Under the pieces are notes generated by a model. It ran no database searches and was not told the DNA's origin. It saw nothing but the letters and a program-made list of their open reading frames with translations. Of a stretch of 64,000 nt of DNA, positions 46,053-55,001 are shown one piece after another. Every line of letters begins with the position of its first letter. Position 1 is the stretch's first letter. Made by a program: the position numbers and the translations under genes. Source of the stretch: WTFY01 sp965203725 (lineage in GTDB: Bacteria > Pseudomonadota > Gammaproteobacteria > UBA4575); assembly GCA_965203725.1 (NCBI GenBank), contig CBDBDH010000001.1, positions 248,001-312,000 on the forward strand. The letters are read 5' to 3'.

Positions 46053-46956
46053 TTACTCGTTCATGTTTACAGGCTGTGCCTGCCAGTTGCAGGGCTTCGC
46101 GCAATGTCTCGTGGTGGACGCTCGACAGGGGCGTCATCGGCAAACGAAGGCCCGCGGGAAACAGGCCCATCTCCGTCAGGCACCACTTCACCGGGATCGG
46201 GTTGGATTCCACAAACAGGTCGCGGTTCAGGCGCTCAAGCCGGGCATTGGCCTGCTGTGCCCTGGTCCGGTCCCCTTCCAGGCATGCCATGCACAATTCA
46301 TGAAACAGCCTGGGTGCGACATTTCCCGTCACGGTGATGACCCCCTTGCCGCCGGCAAGCAAAAATTCCATGGCGGTGGCGTCATCGCCGCTGATCAGCA
46401 AGAACCCTTCCCGGCAGCCCGCAAGAATCTCCTGGCAGCGACGGATATCCCCGGTCGCCTCCTTGATCCCGATGATGTTGTCCAGCCGGGAAAGTCGAAC
46501 GGCCGTCGGCGCCAACATGTCACATGCGGTGCGCCCGGGCACATTATACAGGATCAGCGGGATCGCGACCGCTTTGGCCACGGCTTCATAATGCAGCACC
46601 AGCCCCTCCTGGGTGGGCTTGTTGTAATACGGGGTGACCAGCAGGCAGGCATCCGCACCGGCATCCTTGGCGCATTGGGTCAGCTCGATCGTCTCCTGGG
46701 TGGAGTTCGAGCCGGTCCCGGCGATGACCGGCACCCGGCCCCTGGCCTGCTTGACGACGAACCGGATCAGCTCGCAGTGCTCGGCATGGTCCAGCGTGGC
46801 GGACTCGCCCGTGGTGCCGGCCGGCACCAGCACGTCACTGTCGTTGTCGATATGGAATTCAACGTAGTCCGCCAGGGTGTCGTAATCGACTGCGCCATCT
46901 TCATGCATCGGCGTAGCCATTGCGACCATGCTGCCTTTGAACACCGGATTCCCCAA
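46053..46956 (-). CDS. dapA: 4-hydroxy-tetrahydrodipicolinate synthase
   Basis: DapA makes the cyclic precursor of lysine and diaminopimelate from aspartate semialdehyde and pyruvate. Motifs: FKGSMVAMATPM, AGTTGESATL (the GTTGE substrate loop), the catalytic Tyr in LILYNVPGRT, the Schiff-base Lys in IGIKEATGD and the GDD/GVITVTGN segment. As read, the frame does not stop but runs into bamC. One extra base near 46070-46085 would explain this: removing it brings in TAA at 46053-46055, five bases before the bamC start. The 3' end given assumes that. About 300 residues, a normal length. Confidence 0.9.
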
Positions 46957-47214
46957 ATGAAGTTCAGATCAGAAAGGCTTTGGATGGTACTGATCGAACC
47001 CGGCCATTACAAGAAAATAACGAGTTCACCACCCACCTCGACGATCATGGTGCGGGAAGGAAGCCGATTGTGCCTGTACAACCTTGTAAAACTGAAGTCT
47101 GACTTCAAAAATACAAGGATTCAGACCTGAGAAGCACTGGGGATAGAAAGACACGTTTTTCTACTTGATGGTGCAGCGTTCACCCCAGTGCGGTTTCATC
47201 CCGCTCCATCCGCC

Positions 47215-48312
47215 TCATCCACTGGACAGGGATTGCTGCTTTTGCCATGAACCCTGGTTGATGGACGACCATGCCCGGATTACCGCATGGAACAGGGTGG
47301 CCAGGGGAATGGCGAAAAACACGCCCCAGACCCCCCAGATTCCCCCGAAAATCAGCACCGCCGCAATGATCGCGACGGGGTGCAGGTTCACGATCTCGGA
47401 AAACAGCAGGGGCACCAGCACATTGCCGTCCAGGAGCTGGATCGCGGAGTAGGCCAGCAGCACGTACAAGAACTGGGAACTTGGCCCCCATTGGAAGTAG
47501 GCCACGAACACGACCGGGATGGTCACCACCGCCGCCCCCACATAGGGGATGATGACGGAGATGCCGACCAGGAATGAAAGCAGCATGGCGTATTCGAGGC
47601 CGAAGAAGACAAACGTGACATAGGTCGCGGCCCAGACCACCAGGATCTCGATGACCTTGCCGCGGATGTAGCTGGCAATTTTCTTGTTGACCTCGATCCA
47701 GACCTCGTTCGTCAGCTCGCGGTTGGAAGGCAGGAAGCTTTCCGCCCACCCCAGGATCTTGCCCTTGTCCTTGAGAAAGAAGAACACCAGCAGGGGAACG
47801 ATGATCAAGTAGACGATGATCGTGATCAGGCCCACCACGGATTCAAGGGGCTGGCTGAGGACACTCTGCCCCACTGCGATCAGTTGCGAACGCAGGGAAC
47901 TGATCATCTCCGTGATTTGCGCTTCGGTGAGGATCTGGGCGATGCTCGGGTACTTGTCCGGCAACTGCATCAGCAGGCTTTGGCCCTGCGTGATCATGCC
48001 CGGCAGCTCACGGAAAAACTGCGTGAGCTGCTGCGACAGTTTCGGGATCAGCCCGAACAGGATCATGATCAACAGGGCGATGAATCCCAGAAAGACCAGC
48101 AGCAGCGCCAGGAACCGGGGGATCCTGCCCTGCTGGAGCAGTCCCACGACCCCGTCCAGCACGTAGGCGATGACGATGCTGGCAATCAGGGGGGCCAGGA
48201 GATCGCCAAACAGCAGCACACTGGCAAAGCCGATGATCAGGCAAAGCGCCAGAATGACGATCTGCGGATTCGAGAAGTTCTGCTGGTACCAGTTTTTGAT
48301 GTATTCGATCAT
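47215..48312 (-). CDS. AI-2E family transporter (PerM/YdiK type)
   Basis: The 365-residue membrane protein has the family layout: paired N-terminal segments (IVILALCLIIGFASVLLFGDLLAPLIASIVIAYVLDGVVGLLQ), another pair with LVFLGFIALLIMILFGLIPKL, a soluble amphipathic region, and a C-terminal cluster including VGLITIIVYLIIVPLLVFFFLKDKGKILG and GISVIIPYVGAAVVTIPVVFVA. Family members export AI-2 or act as Na+/H+ antiporters; the name does not prove AI-2 transport. No luxS is seen in the window. Confidence 0.88.
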   Translation of the reverse strand: MIEYIKNWYQQNFSNPQIVILALCLIIGFASVLLFGDLLAPLIASIVIAYVLDGVVGLLQQGRIPRFLALLLVFLGFIALLIMILFGLIPKLSQQLTQFFRELPGMITQGQSLLMQLPDKYPSIAQILTEAQITEMISSLRSQLIAVGQSVLSQPLESVVGLITIIVYLIIVPLLVFFFLKDKGKILGWAESFLPSNRELTNEVWIEVNKKIASYIRGKVIEILVVWAATYVTFVFFGLEYAMLLSFLVGISVIIPYVGAAVVTIPVVFVAYFQWGPSSQFLYVLLAYSAIQLLDGNVLVPLLFSEIVNLHPVAIIAAVLIFGGIWGVWGVFFAIPLATLFHAVIRAWSSINQGSWQKQQSLSSG

Positions 48313-48449
48313 GGATCAGTTCGATGTCGTGTGAGAGGTAACCTATCAGGGGCCCTTTCGGGCCCGGGCCGGACCGTACAGGGGCGTGGCCTGTCCGGTG
48401 ACTGCGCCCGTTCTCGTCATTCCAGACAAAAGCAAAACCGTGCGCGGAC

Positions 48450-49358
48450 TCATACCGCCTGTTTTTTCGACTCGCAGTAGCCGCGCGCGTAGTCCAGCAA
48501 CTCGTCCATGGCGCGCAGGCGGAACTTCTGGCGCTGGCGCACAAAGGAGAATTCCCGCTCGAGCTGGGGCTCCAGGTCCAGCTTGTTCAGCACCTTGAGC
48601 TTGAGCTCTTTCTCGATCGTGGCCCCGGACACGATCGACACTCCCATGCCGGCCTCGACGGCGCCCTTGATGGATTCCGGGCTGCCCAGTTCCATGCAGA
48701 TATTCAGGTTGTTCCGATCCAGCCCCATCTTGGTCATGTAGCCCATGATCACGTCGCGCGTACCGGACCCCTCCTCGCGGCCGATGAACGGGAAATGCAT
48801 GAGTTCCTCCATGGAGATGGAGGCCCGCCTGGCGAGTTCATGTCCCGGGGGGACGATCACCACCAGGTGGTCGACCCGGCACACCTCGACCAGCAGGTTC
48901 TTGTTGGTGACCGGGCCCTCGACAATACCCAGATCGATCATGCTGTTCTCGATCATGGAAACGATGCCTTCGGTGTTGGAAACCTTCAGGCGCAGCTGGA
49001 TTTCGGGGAATTTCTTGGTAAATCCGCTGAGCAGGCTGGGCAGCATGTATTCGGCGATGGTCGTACTGGCCCCCAGGGTCAAGGTGCCGCTGACGTCGCT
49101 GGTCAGTTCCTTGACGAAATTCTCCATCTCCGCGTACAGCTCGAAGATCTGCTCGGCGTATTCGTAGGATCGGCGCCCGGCCTCTGTGAGCGTGACGCGG
49201 TTGTGCGTCCGGTCGAACAGTCGGGTGTTGAAATGCTCCTCGAGCTGGCGCACCTGGAACGTCACGGCGGGTTGCGTCATGTGCAGCGTTTCTGCGGCCT
49301 TGGTGAAGCTCAGCAACTTCGCAACGGTGTAGAACACTTGCAGCCGACGATCTGCCAT
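48450..49358 (-). CDS. LysR-family transcriptional regulator
   Basis: From ATG 49358, behind a GGGGGAG ribosome site, the protein has 302 residues. The winged HTH is LQVFYTVAKLLSFTKAAETLHMTQPAVTFQVRQLEEHFNTRLFDRTHNRVTLTEAGR (about 5-61), followed by a LysR_substrate effector domain (TLTLGASTTIAEYMLPSLLSGF..., VVIVPPGHELA, GSGTRDVI, GSPESIKGAVEAGMGVSIVS). This group includes CysB- and CbbR-like regulators of sulfur and carbon metabolism; the target is unknown. It is divergent from proS and convergent with nothing in range, with the AI-2E gene downstream. Confidence 0.92.
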   Translation of the reverse strand: MADRRLQVFYTVAKLLSFTKAAETLHMTQPAVTFQVRQLEEHFNTRLFDRTHNRVTLTEAGRRSYEYAEQIFELYAEMENFVKELTSDVSGTLTLGASTTIAEYMLPSLLSGFTKKFPEIQLRLKVSNTEGIVSMIENSMIDLGIVEGPVTNKNLLVEVCRVDHLVVIVPPGHELARRASISMEELMHFPFIGREEGSGTRDVIMGYMTKMGLDRNNLNICMELGSPESIKGAVEAGMGVSIVSGATIEKELKLKVLNKLDLEPQLEREFSFVRQRQKFRLRAMDELLDYARGYCESKKQAV

Positions 49359-49567
49359 CTCAACTCCCCCTGGAGTTTGTTTTGCTACATAATTCCCCAG
49401 ATTAACGTAGTATACACGCATGCCATGTATGCATGTGTATGATTTTTATAGGCCATAAAAAAAATATAATACACCCTGCCGGGGAGCATTCCCGCCACTC
49501 ATGAGCGGATGGGCACCGGCATCCACAACAGGCTTTCATTTCAGGGCTTGAGACCAACCAGGCAAGT

Positions 49568-51289
49568 ATGCGCGTAAGCCAGTTCCCATTGTTGACCCTC
49601 AAGGAGTCGCCTGCAGACGCGGAGCTTGTGAGCCACCGGCTGATGCTGCGTGCCGGCATGATTCGCCGCCTGGCCTCCGGCCTGTACACCTGGCTGCCCC
49701 TTGGCCTTCGCATCCTTCGCAAGGTGGAGAACATCATCCGCGAGGAAATGGACAAGTCGGGCGCGGTCGAGGTCCTCATGCCGTCCATCCAGCCTGCGGA
49801 GCTCTGGCAGGAATCCGGACGCTGGGAGCAGTACGGCCCCGAGTTGCTGCGCATGCAGGACCGCCATCACCGGGAGTTCTGTTACGGCCCGACGCACGAG
49901 GAGGTCATCACCGACCTGGTGCGCCGTGAGATCCGAAGCTACAAGCAGCTGCCGGTGAATTATTACCAGATCCAGACCAAGTTCCGCGACGAGATCCGCC
50001 CGCGTTTCGGGGTCATGCGTGCGCGTGAATTCGTCATGAAGGATGCCTATTCCTTCCACCTCGGCAAGGAGAGCCTGGAATCCACCTACCAGGTGATGTT
50101 TGACACCTATGTCAGCATCTTCACCCGCCTGGGCCTGCAGTTCAAAACCGTGGAAGCCGACACCGGCAGCATCGGCGGGAACGTCTCGCATGAATTTCAC
50201 GTGCTGGCCGACTCGGGGGAGGATGCCATCGCATTCTCGACGGAAAGCGACTATGCCGCCAACGTCGAGCTGGCCCCCGTGGCCCCGGTAGAAAATTCCG
50301 ATACCGGGGTTGCGGAACCGCTTGAGAAGACCGCCACTCCGGACTGTCACAGCATCGGGGAAGTGTGCGCGTTCTTGAAGGTCACGCCCGAGCAGGTGGC
50401 AAAGACCCTGATCGTGAAGGGGGAGTCGGAGCCGCTGGTGGCCCTGGTGCTTCGCGGCGACCATGAGCTGAACGCCGTGAAGGCCCAGAAACTGGAAAGT
50501 GTGGCCACGCCCCTGGTGTTTGCCAGCGAGCAGGAGATCGAGGCCCGGCTCGGCTGCAAGCCGGGCTCACTCGGCCCCTTGCAGATGACGTGCCCGGTCA
50601 TCATGGACCACGCCGCCCACGCGCTTCGCAATTTCGTGTGCGGGGCCAACGAGGAGGGGTTTCATTACACGGGGGCGAACTGGGACCGGGACCTGCCGGA
50701 CTTCGGCCGGTACGAGAGCCAGGACCTGCGCAAGATTGCCACCGGCGATGCCAGCCCGGACGGCAAGGGATCGGTCATCGTCAAGCGCGGCATTGAGGTC
50801 GGTCACATCTTCCAGCTGGGCGACAAGTACAGCACCGCCCTCAAGGCCTGCGTGCTCAACCAGGACGGGCGCGAACAGATCATGACCATGGGTTGCTACG
50901 GGATCGGGGTCACGCGGGTGATCGCGGCGGCCATCGAACAGAACTTCGACGAGCATGGCATCCTCTGGCCGCCGTCGATCGCCCCCTTCAGCATCTCCAT
51001 CATTCCCATCAATGCGGGGAAATCAGACCAGGTGGCAAAAACCAGCGAGCAACTGCATCACGAACTGGAAGGCCTGGGACTGGAGGTGCTGCTGGATGAC
51101 CGGGACCTGCGTCCCGGCCTGTTGTTTGCCGACCATGAGCTGATCGGCATCCCCCACCGCATCGTGGTCAGCGAGCGGGGCCTGCGACAAAACGAGATCG
51201 AGTACAAAAGCCGGCGCGAAGCAGACGCGCAGCAAATCCCGATGGAGCACATCCTGGAGTTTCTGCAGGATCGCATCCGGGCCTCCTAG
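49568..51289 (+). CDS. proS: prolyl-tRNA synthetase (bacterial type with INS editing domain)
   Basis: ProS charges tRNA-Pro. The 573-residue protein has class II motif 1 (LMLRAGMIRRLASGLYTWLPLGLRIL), motif 2 in FRDEIRPRFGVMRAREFVMKDAYSFH (about 139-164), an editing (INS) insertion from about 230 to 400 (with KTLIVKGE, ALVLRGDHELNAVK and the tail toward the CPV.MD segment), motif 3 (GCYGIGVTRVIAAAIEQ near 439-455) and an anticodon-binding domain. Length is normal for the long bacterial form. The AT-rich gap upstream has TATAAT-like sequence at about 49465. Confidence 0.98.
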   Translation: MRVSQFPLLTLKESPADAELVSHRLMLRAGMIRRLASGLYTWLPLGLRILRKVENIIREEMDKSGAVEVLMPSIQPAELWQESGRWEQYGPELLRMQDRHHREFCYGPTHEEVITDLVRREIRSYKQLPVNYYQIQTKFRDEIRPRFGVMRAREFVMKDAYSFHLGKESLESTYQVMFDTYVSIFTRLGLQFKTVEADTGSIGGNVSHEFHVLADSGEDAIAFSTESDYAANVELAPVAPVENSDTGVAEPLEKTATPDCHSIGEVCAFLKVTPEQVAKTLIVKGESEPLVALVLRGDHELNAVKAQKLESVATPLVFASEQEIEARLGCKPGSLGPLQMTCPVIMDHAAHALRNFVCGANEEGFHYTGANWDRDLPDFGRYESQDLRKIATGDASPDGKGSVIVKRGIEVGHIFQLGDKYSTALKACVLNQDGREQIMTMGCYGIGVTRVIAAAIEQNFDEHGILWPPSIAPFSISIIPINAGKSDQVAKTSEQLHHELEGLGLEVLLDDRDLRPGLLFADHELIGIPHRIVVSERGLRQNEIEYKSRREADAQQIPMEHILEFLQDRIRAS

Positions 51290-51688
51290 GCCTAGCTCAA
51301 AAGCGAATTCGGGGCTTGCCTAGTGCCAATCAAATGACCAAGACTGCTGTCAAAGAGAAAGTGTGAAAGATTTTTGACGCTGCCCGAGTGCCTTAACAGA
51401 TATCCATGGAAGCATCCTCGTGTTCTTACAGAATCTCGTCTGGGTATCCCAAGCCTGAATGCAGTGAACAGACAATGCCACAAAAAAAGAGGGAATTGGT
51501 TCAGTGAAATATACAAATCCCCAACGGAACCTACAGTTTATCCAGTCCCAACTGTGACTACGCTACCTCTATGCGCAGCCAACCAGGCGGGCACCTTCCA
51601 GAAGGCTATTGGTTGCTTTTACGGATAAATTACGTAATACTTTCACCAGATACGTGATCGTCTCCTGAAGAGTATTTGAAGGTCCGCC
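51290..51688. other. gap between proS and the TacAT-like module
   Basis: About 400 bases, AT-richer than proS. One open frame (51374-51628, 84 codons) has no ribosome site and no recognisable sequence and is not called. The last 60 bases before 51689 are AT-rich and should carry the module promoter and operator. Confidence 0.4.
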
Positions 51689-51976
51689 ATGCCCAAAGTC
51701 TTACGCTATGAAATGCAATGGGACGAAGAAACCCATGTGCTGGCAGAACGCGCTGCACGCGCGTCCGGATTAACCAGCATCAAGGCCTACGTCACGCAAC
51801 TGGTCAAGCAGAATGCTCCCGAGGTACTGGAAGCCTACAGCACTATTCAGCTGAACAATGAGCAGTTCGATACCTTTTGCAAGGCCTGCGATCATCCGCC
51901 GACTCCAACGGCCAAGCTTCGCAAGGCCGCACAGGCGCTTGACCAGGAGGGTTTCACGTTGAATGCCAGCCGCTGA
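51689..51976 (+). CDS. DUF1778-type antitoxin (ribbon-helix-helix)
   Basis: The 95-residue protein fits the TacA/AtaR group: an N-terminal ribbon-helix-helix (EETHVLAERAARASGLTSIKAYVTQLVKQNA, about 13-43) followed by a linker and the toxin-binding helix ending (NEQFDTFCKACDHPPTPTAKLRKAAQ). It binds and neutralises the acetyltransferase toxin encoded next, and represses the operon. The start follows a weak GGTCCGCC site. It overlaps the toxin gene by 14 bases. Confidence 0.88.
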   Translation: MPKVLRYEMQWDEETHVLAERAARASGLTSIKAYVTQLVKQNAPEVLEAYSTIQLNNEQFDTFCKACDHPPTPTAKLRKAAQALDQEGFTLNASR

Positions 51977-52484
51977 ATTCCTGCCGCTTGATCCCAGCGC
52001 GGTCGACGTTAGGTCATTCGACTGTGGCAAGGATGCCATCAATGCCTACCTGCGCCGCTATGCGGCCAAGAATATGGCGTTGAATCTGAACCGGACCTTT
52101 GTGCTGCCCTACGCGCCTGATGAAAGGGCCAGAAAATTGCGTGTTGCCGCGTATTACACGCTAGCGCATCAGACGCTGGCTCGCGAAGAACTCCCCGACC
52201 CGGCCCGCCTGCCACGCTATCCTATACCTGTGATCCTGCTCGCCCAACTCGGGGTCGACCGGCGATTTCAAGGCCAGGGCCTAGGTGCGAAAACCCTCGT
52301 TTGGGCACTGAGACACGCCTGCCAGATTGCAGGTAATCCGGACGGTATTCCTGCTATGGGCGTCGTGCTGGATGTACTCGACCAAGACGCACTGGCTTTT
52401 TATCAATCCTTCGGATTTTTCCTGCCACTGACGGACAATCCCGGGAGACTGTTTGTCCCCATGGCATCATTGGAAACCCTGTAA
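51963..52484 (+). CDS. GNAT acetyltransferase toxin (TacT/AtaT type)
   Basis: The 173-residue protein has the TacT pattern: FDCGKDAINAYLRRYAAKNMALNLNRTFVL near 20-49 and the acetyl-CoA loop LLAQLGVDRRFQGQGLGAKTLVWALRHA near 92-119 (R-x-F-Q-G-Q-G-L-G). YQSFGFFLP closes the fold. These toxins acetylate the amino acid on charged tRNAs and stop translation. It overlaps the antitoxin gene, the standard arrangement. Confidence 0.9.
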   Translation: MPAAEFLPLDPSAVDVRSFDCGKDAINAYLRRYAAKNMALNLNRTFVLPYAPDERARKLRVAAYYTLAHQTLAREELPDPARLPRYPIPVILLAQLGVDRRFQGQGLGAKTLVWALRHACQIAGNPDGIPAMGVVLDVLDQDALAFYQSFGFFLPLTDNPGRLFVPMASLETL

Positions 52485-52686
52485 AGATCTGTCCTGCACC
52501 GATTCCCGACCAAGGCTATAAATACTTCTTGAAGATGCTGGATGTGATTCTGGCCGCCAAAGCAAATGGCAGGGTACTCCGGTCGTGCACATGGGGTGAG
52601 CCGGTACAGTTTCTGTATTTTCCCCGAATATTCCTGTACTATTCGCGGTGTTGGAGATTACAGATTTGTGACATCCCACCTGACCC

Positions 52687-53031
52687 ATGCTTAAACCAGC
52701 CATGATCTCGAAACTTCGTATTGCAGCCCTGATCACGGCAGCCCTATTTGTCCTAACCTCGTGTGAAACCATCGAACTGACCGTCGAGGGGGAGAAAGCA
52801 CGCGTCTTGAGCCCCGATGACGTAAAAAACTGCCAGAAAAATGGAGCAGCCACCGTCAGTATCGGCGAGAACTACCTGGGTCTCGTACCCAAAAGCGCTC
52901 CCAAGGTTGCACACCAGCTGATGCGTCTGGCGCGCAACAGCGCAATTCACATGGGTGGCGACACGGTCGTGCCGATGTCGAAGGTCGACCGCGGTCAGCA
53001 GACCTTTGCCGTCTTTCGCTGCATCCCGTAA
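52687..53031 (+). CDS. DUF4156-like lipoprotein
   Basis: The 114-residue protein has a lipoprotein signal (MISKLRIAALITAALFVLTSC, acylated Cys about residue 26) and a small soluble domain with VEGEKARVLSPDDVKNCQKNGAATVSIGENYLG and LARNSAIHMGGDTVVPMS, which fits DUF4156 (paired Cys and a GG(D/N)T motif). Periplasmic; function unknown. Start may be the first ATG or the ATG five codons later. It is convergent with bufC. Confidence 0.78.
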   Translation: MLKPAMISKLRIAALITAALFVLTSCETIELTVEGEKARVLSPDDVKNCQKNGAATVSIGENYLGLVPKSAPKVAHQLMRLARNSAIHMGGDTVVPMSKVDRGQQTFAVFRCIP

Positions 53032-53144
53032 TACTACACCCGGTCCCAACGAGCCCGAATTCGCCCTAGGCGGACGTGCAGGTTAGCCGCCTGTCCGGGC
53101 TGGGCCGTTTTGGCCCTTATGCTTTTTGCAGGTTCAGACCCGAG

Positions 53145-53999
53145 TCAGTCAGAATCGATTTCCAGACCGCAGAAGAACTCCTGGGCGGTCCACTGCTGGA
53201 ACCACTCGCCCAGGCTGGCCGTGATCTTGTCGGCATCCACACCCTCTTGCCCGGTACAGTTCTCCAGGGCTTCTCCCAGGGACTGCCCGTCCTTGAGCCG
53301 GGATAGCAGCAGGTAGCCCTCATAGTCGAGGTCTTCGCGCCAGACCATGTAATCGCGCCGGTACACCACGACAAAGGTTTTCTGGGCCTGCGGGATGTCC
53401 ATATGGTGGTTTTCATTCACTGCGGTCATGTAGTCATTGACCGGATACTCCAGTTCCAGCAGATACAGGGCCGGGTTGAACTGCAGGCGGATGTCGGGCC
53501 ATTGCTCCCCCGGGATGCTCTGTATCGCCTCCGGGGAGATCTTTTCCCGGTACGGGTCATCGAAGGCATCCTCCATCGCGCGCTCCACCGTGGCGATGGC
53601 GACCACAAAAGGCCGGTGCGGGAGATCCGTGGCTTCCTTTTCCAGGTAATGCGGAAACTTGATGCTCAGGCGGTTCAGGTTGTAGTACGTCGATGGATGA
53701 CGCGTAATGTAACCCCGGACCATCTGCTCGAACAGCTCCCCTCCAAGAATGTGCTGTACGGTCGGGTATTCCCCCGCCATGATGTCGATGAATCGCCAGA
53801 AGTACATGTCGGCGTAGACCGAGATCCGCTCCAGCGGAGTCAGCTCATCGGAAGGCAGGACGGTTTGTTCCAGATCGTAGGTCGCAGGATTACCCGGCTT
53901 GGAGTTCGCCTCGACGCCGGCCTTGGCACCCTCGGGGTGGCTGATTACCCCATACATCCATTGCTCGAGGCTTTCCAGCCGCGAGTCATCACGAGGCAT
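53145..53999 (-). CDS. bufC: DUF2063-family partner protein BufC
   Basis: The 284-residue protein starts with a helical DUF2063 domain (RLESLEQWMYGVI..., LTPLERISVYADMYFWRFIDIMAGEYPTVQHILGGELFEQMVRGYITRHPSTYYNLNRLSIKFPHYL, about 9-115) and has a second alpha-beta part (EYPVNDYMTAVNENHHMDIPQAQKTFVVVYRRDYMVWREDL). DUF2063 proteins pair with DUF692 maturases and probably deliver the precursor peptide. It overlaps bufB by 11 bases. Membership of the bufferin-type set comes from context. Confidence 0.88.
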   Translation of the reverse strand: MPRDDSRLESLEQWMYGVISHPEGAKAGVEANSKPGNPATYDLEQTVLPSDELTPLERISVYADMYFWRFIDIMAGEYPTVQHILGGELFEQMVRGYITRHPSTYYNLNRLSIKFPHYLEKEATDLPHRPFVVAIATVERAMEDAFDDPYREKISPEAIQSIPGEQWPDIRLQFNPALYLLELEYPVNDYMTAVNENHHMDIPQAQKTFVVVYRRDYMVWREDLDYEGYLLLSRLKDGQSLGEALENCTGQEGVDADKITASLGEWFQQWTAQEFFCGLEIDSD

Positions 54000-54849
54000 G
54001 GCGCAATTCGGTCACATGGCGGAACTGCGCCGCCTTCATGACCTCGGCATGGACCTCTTCGAACGGCGGGATATCGGCATCCCACTCCAGCAAGGTGGCA
54101 CGGTTACCGGCGCGCTGCTGCACTTCCGCGTACAGCTCCCACACCGGATCGATGACCCGGCCATCGTGCGTGTCGATGCAGTGCGTGCCCCTGTCCGTGT
54201 GACCGGCCAGGTGGATCTGCACCACCCGGTCGTACGGGATAGCATCCAGGTAAGCCATCGGGTCCAGCCCGTGGTTGCGGCAGGTGACATAGACGTTGTT
54301 GACGTCCAGCAGCAGGCCGCAGTCCGACTCCTCGGCCATGCGGGCCAGGAATTCCTCCTCGGCCATGGTGGAACTGGCAAAGGTCAGGTAGGTCGAGGGG
54401 TTCTCCAGGATCAGGGGCCTCTCGAGAAAATCCTGGACGGTGCGAATCCTGTCCACCAGGAAGGCCAGGCTCTCCTCGTTGTACGGCAGCGGGTAGAGGT
54501 CATGGCCGTTTTTCCCATGCACCCCGGTCCAGCAGACATGATCGCCCAGCCAGTGGGCATTGACCCGCTTGGCCAGGGCCTTGAGTTTTTTAAGGAAGTC
54601 GAAGTCGATGGGGTCGGTACTGCCGATCGACATCGAAACCCCGTGCATGACGATCGGGTAGCGCTCGGCGATCTCGTCCAGCACCCGTACGGGATTGCCT
54701 TCCGTGTCCATGTAGTTCTCGGACATGATCTCGAACCAGTCGATCTCGGGCCAGTTCTCGAGGATGTGGCTGTAATGGACTGTGCGCAGCCCGATTCCGA
54801 GCCCAAGGTCAGGAAAGCCCCAGCGGTTTTTCACGGACACAGAAACCAC
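53989..54849 (-). CDS. bufB: MNIO-family (DUF692) peptide-modifying oxidase BufB
   Basis: BufB-type proteins are multinuclear non-haem iron oxidases that convert cysteines of a ribosomal peptide to other groups, such as thiooxazoles. The 286-residue protein (GTG start) is a TIM-barrel DUF692 member with GLGIGLRTVHYSHIL, WFEIMSENYMD, VMHGVSMSIGSTDPID, HWLGDHVCWTG, LENPSTYL, LLLDVNNVYVTCRNHG, QIHLAGHTDRG, THDGRVIDPVWELY and LLEWDADIPPFEEV, which carry the conserved His, Glu and Asp ligands. It is followed by bufC and preceded by bufA, 152 bases away. Confidence 0.93.
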   Translation of the reverse strand: MVSVSVKNRWGFPDLGLGIGLRTVHYSHILENWPEIDWFEIMSENYMDTEGNPVRVLDEIAERYPIVMHGVSMSIGSTDPIDFDFLKKLKALAKRVNAHWLGDHVCWTGVHGKNGHDLYPLPYNEESLAFLVDRIRTVQDFLERPLILENPSTYLTFASSTMAEEEFLARMAEESDCGLLLDVNNVYVTCRNHGLDPMAYLDAIPYDRVVQIHLAGHTDRGTHCIDTHDGRVIDPVWELYAEVQQRAGNRATLLEWDADIPPFEEVHAEVMKAAQFRHVTELRHAS

Positions 54850-55001
54850 CTTGTGAATCAGATATGTCTGGTAAGCATGTTACCAGTGGAGAAAGCGTTC
54901 AAGCAATCGACAGGGGCATGCTGAATCCAGCAGCCCTGCCGATGCTCAAATCATTTTTGGATATGTCAGAACTTTACAACGGAATTGTTGTTAAGTACTG
55001 C

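Noticed and set aside
45178..46956. A true DapA-BamC fusion protein
   Set aside because: A lipoprotein signal would sit mid-protein, and two other single-base insertions lie nearby, so a frameshift is simpler.
45202..47130. 642-codon open frame antisense to dapA-bamC
   Set aside because: Shadow frame; the opposite strand encodes recognisable DapA and BamC.
51374..51628. 84-codon open frame after proS
   Set aside because: No ribosome site and no coherent sequence pattern.
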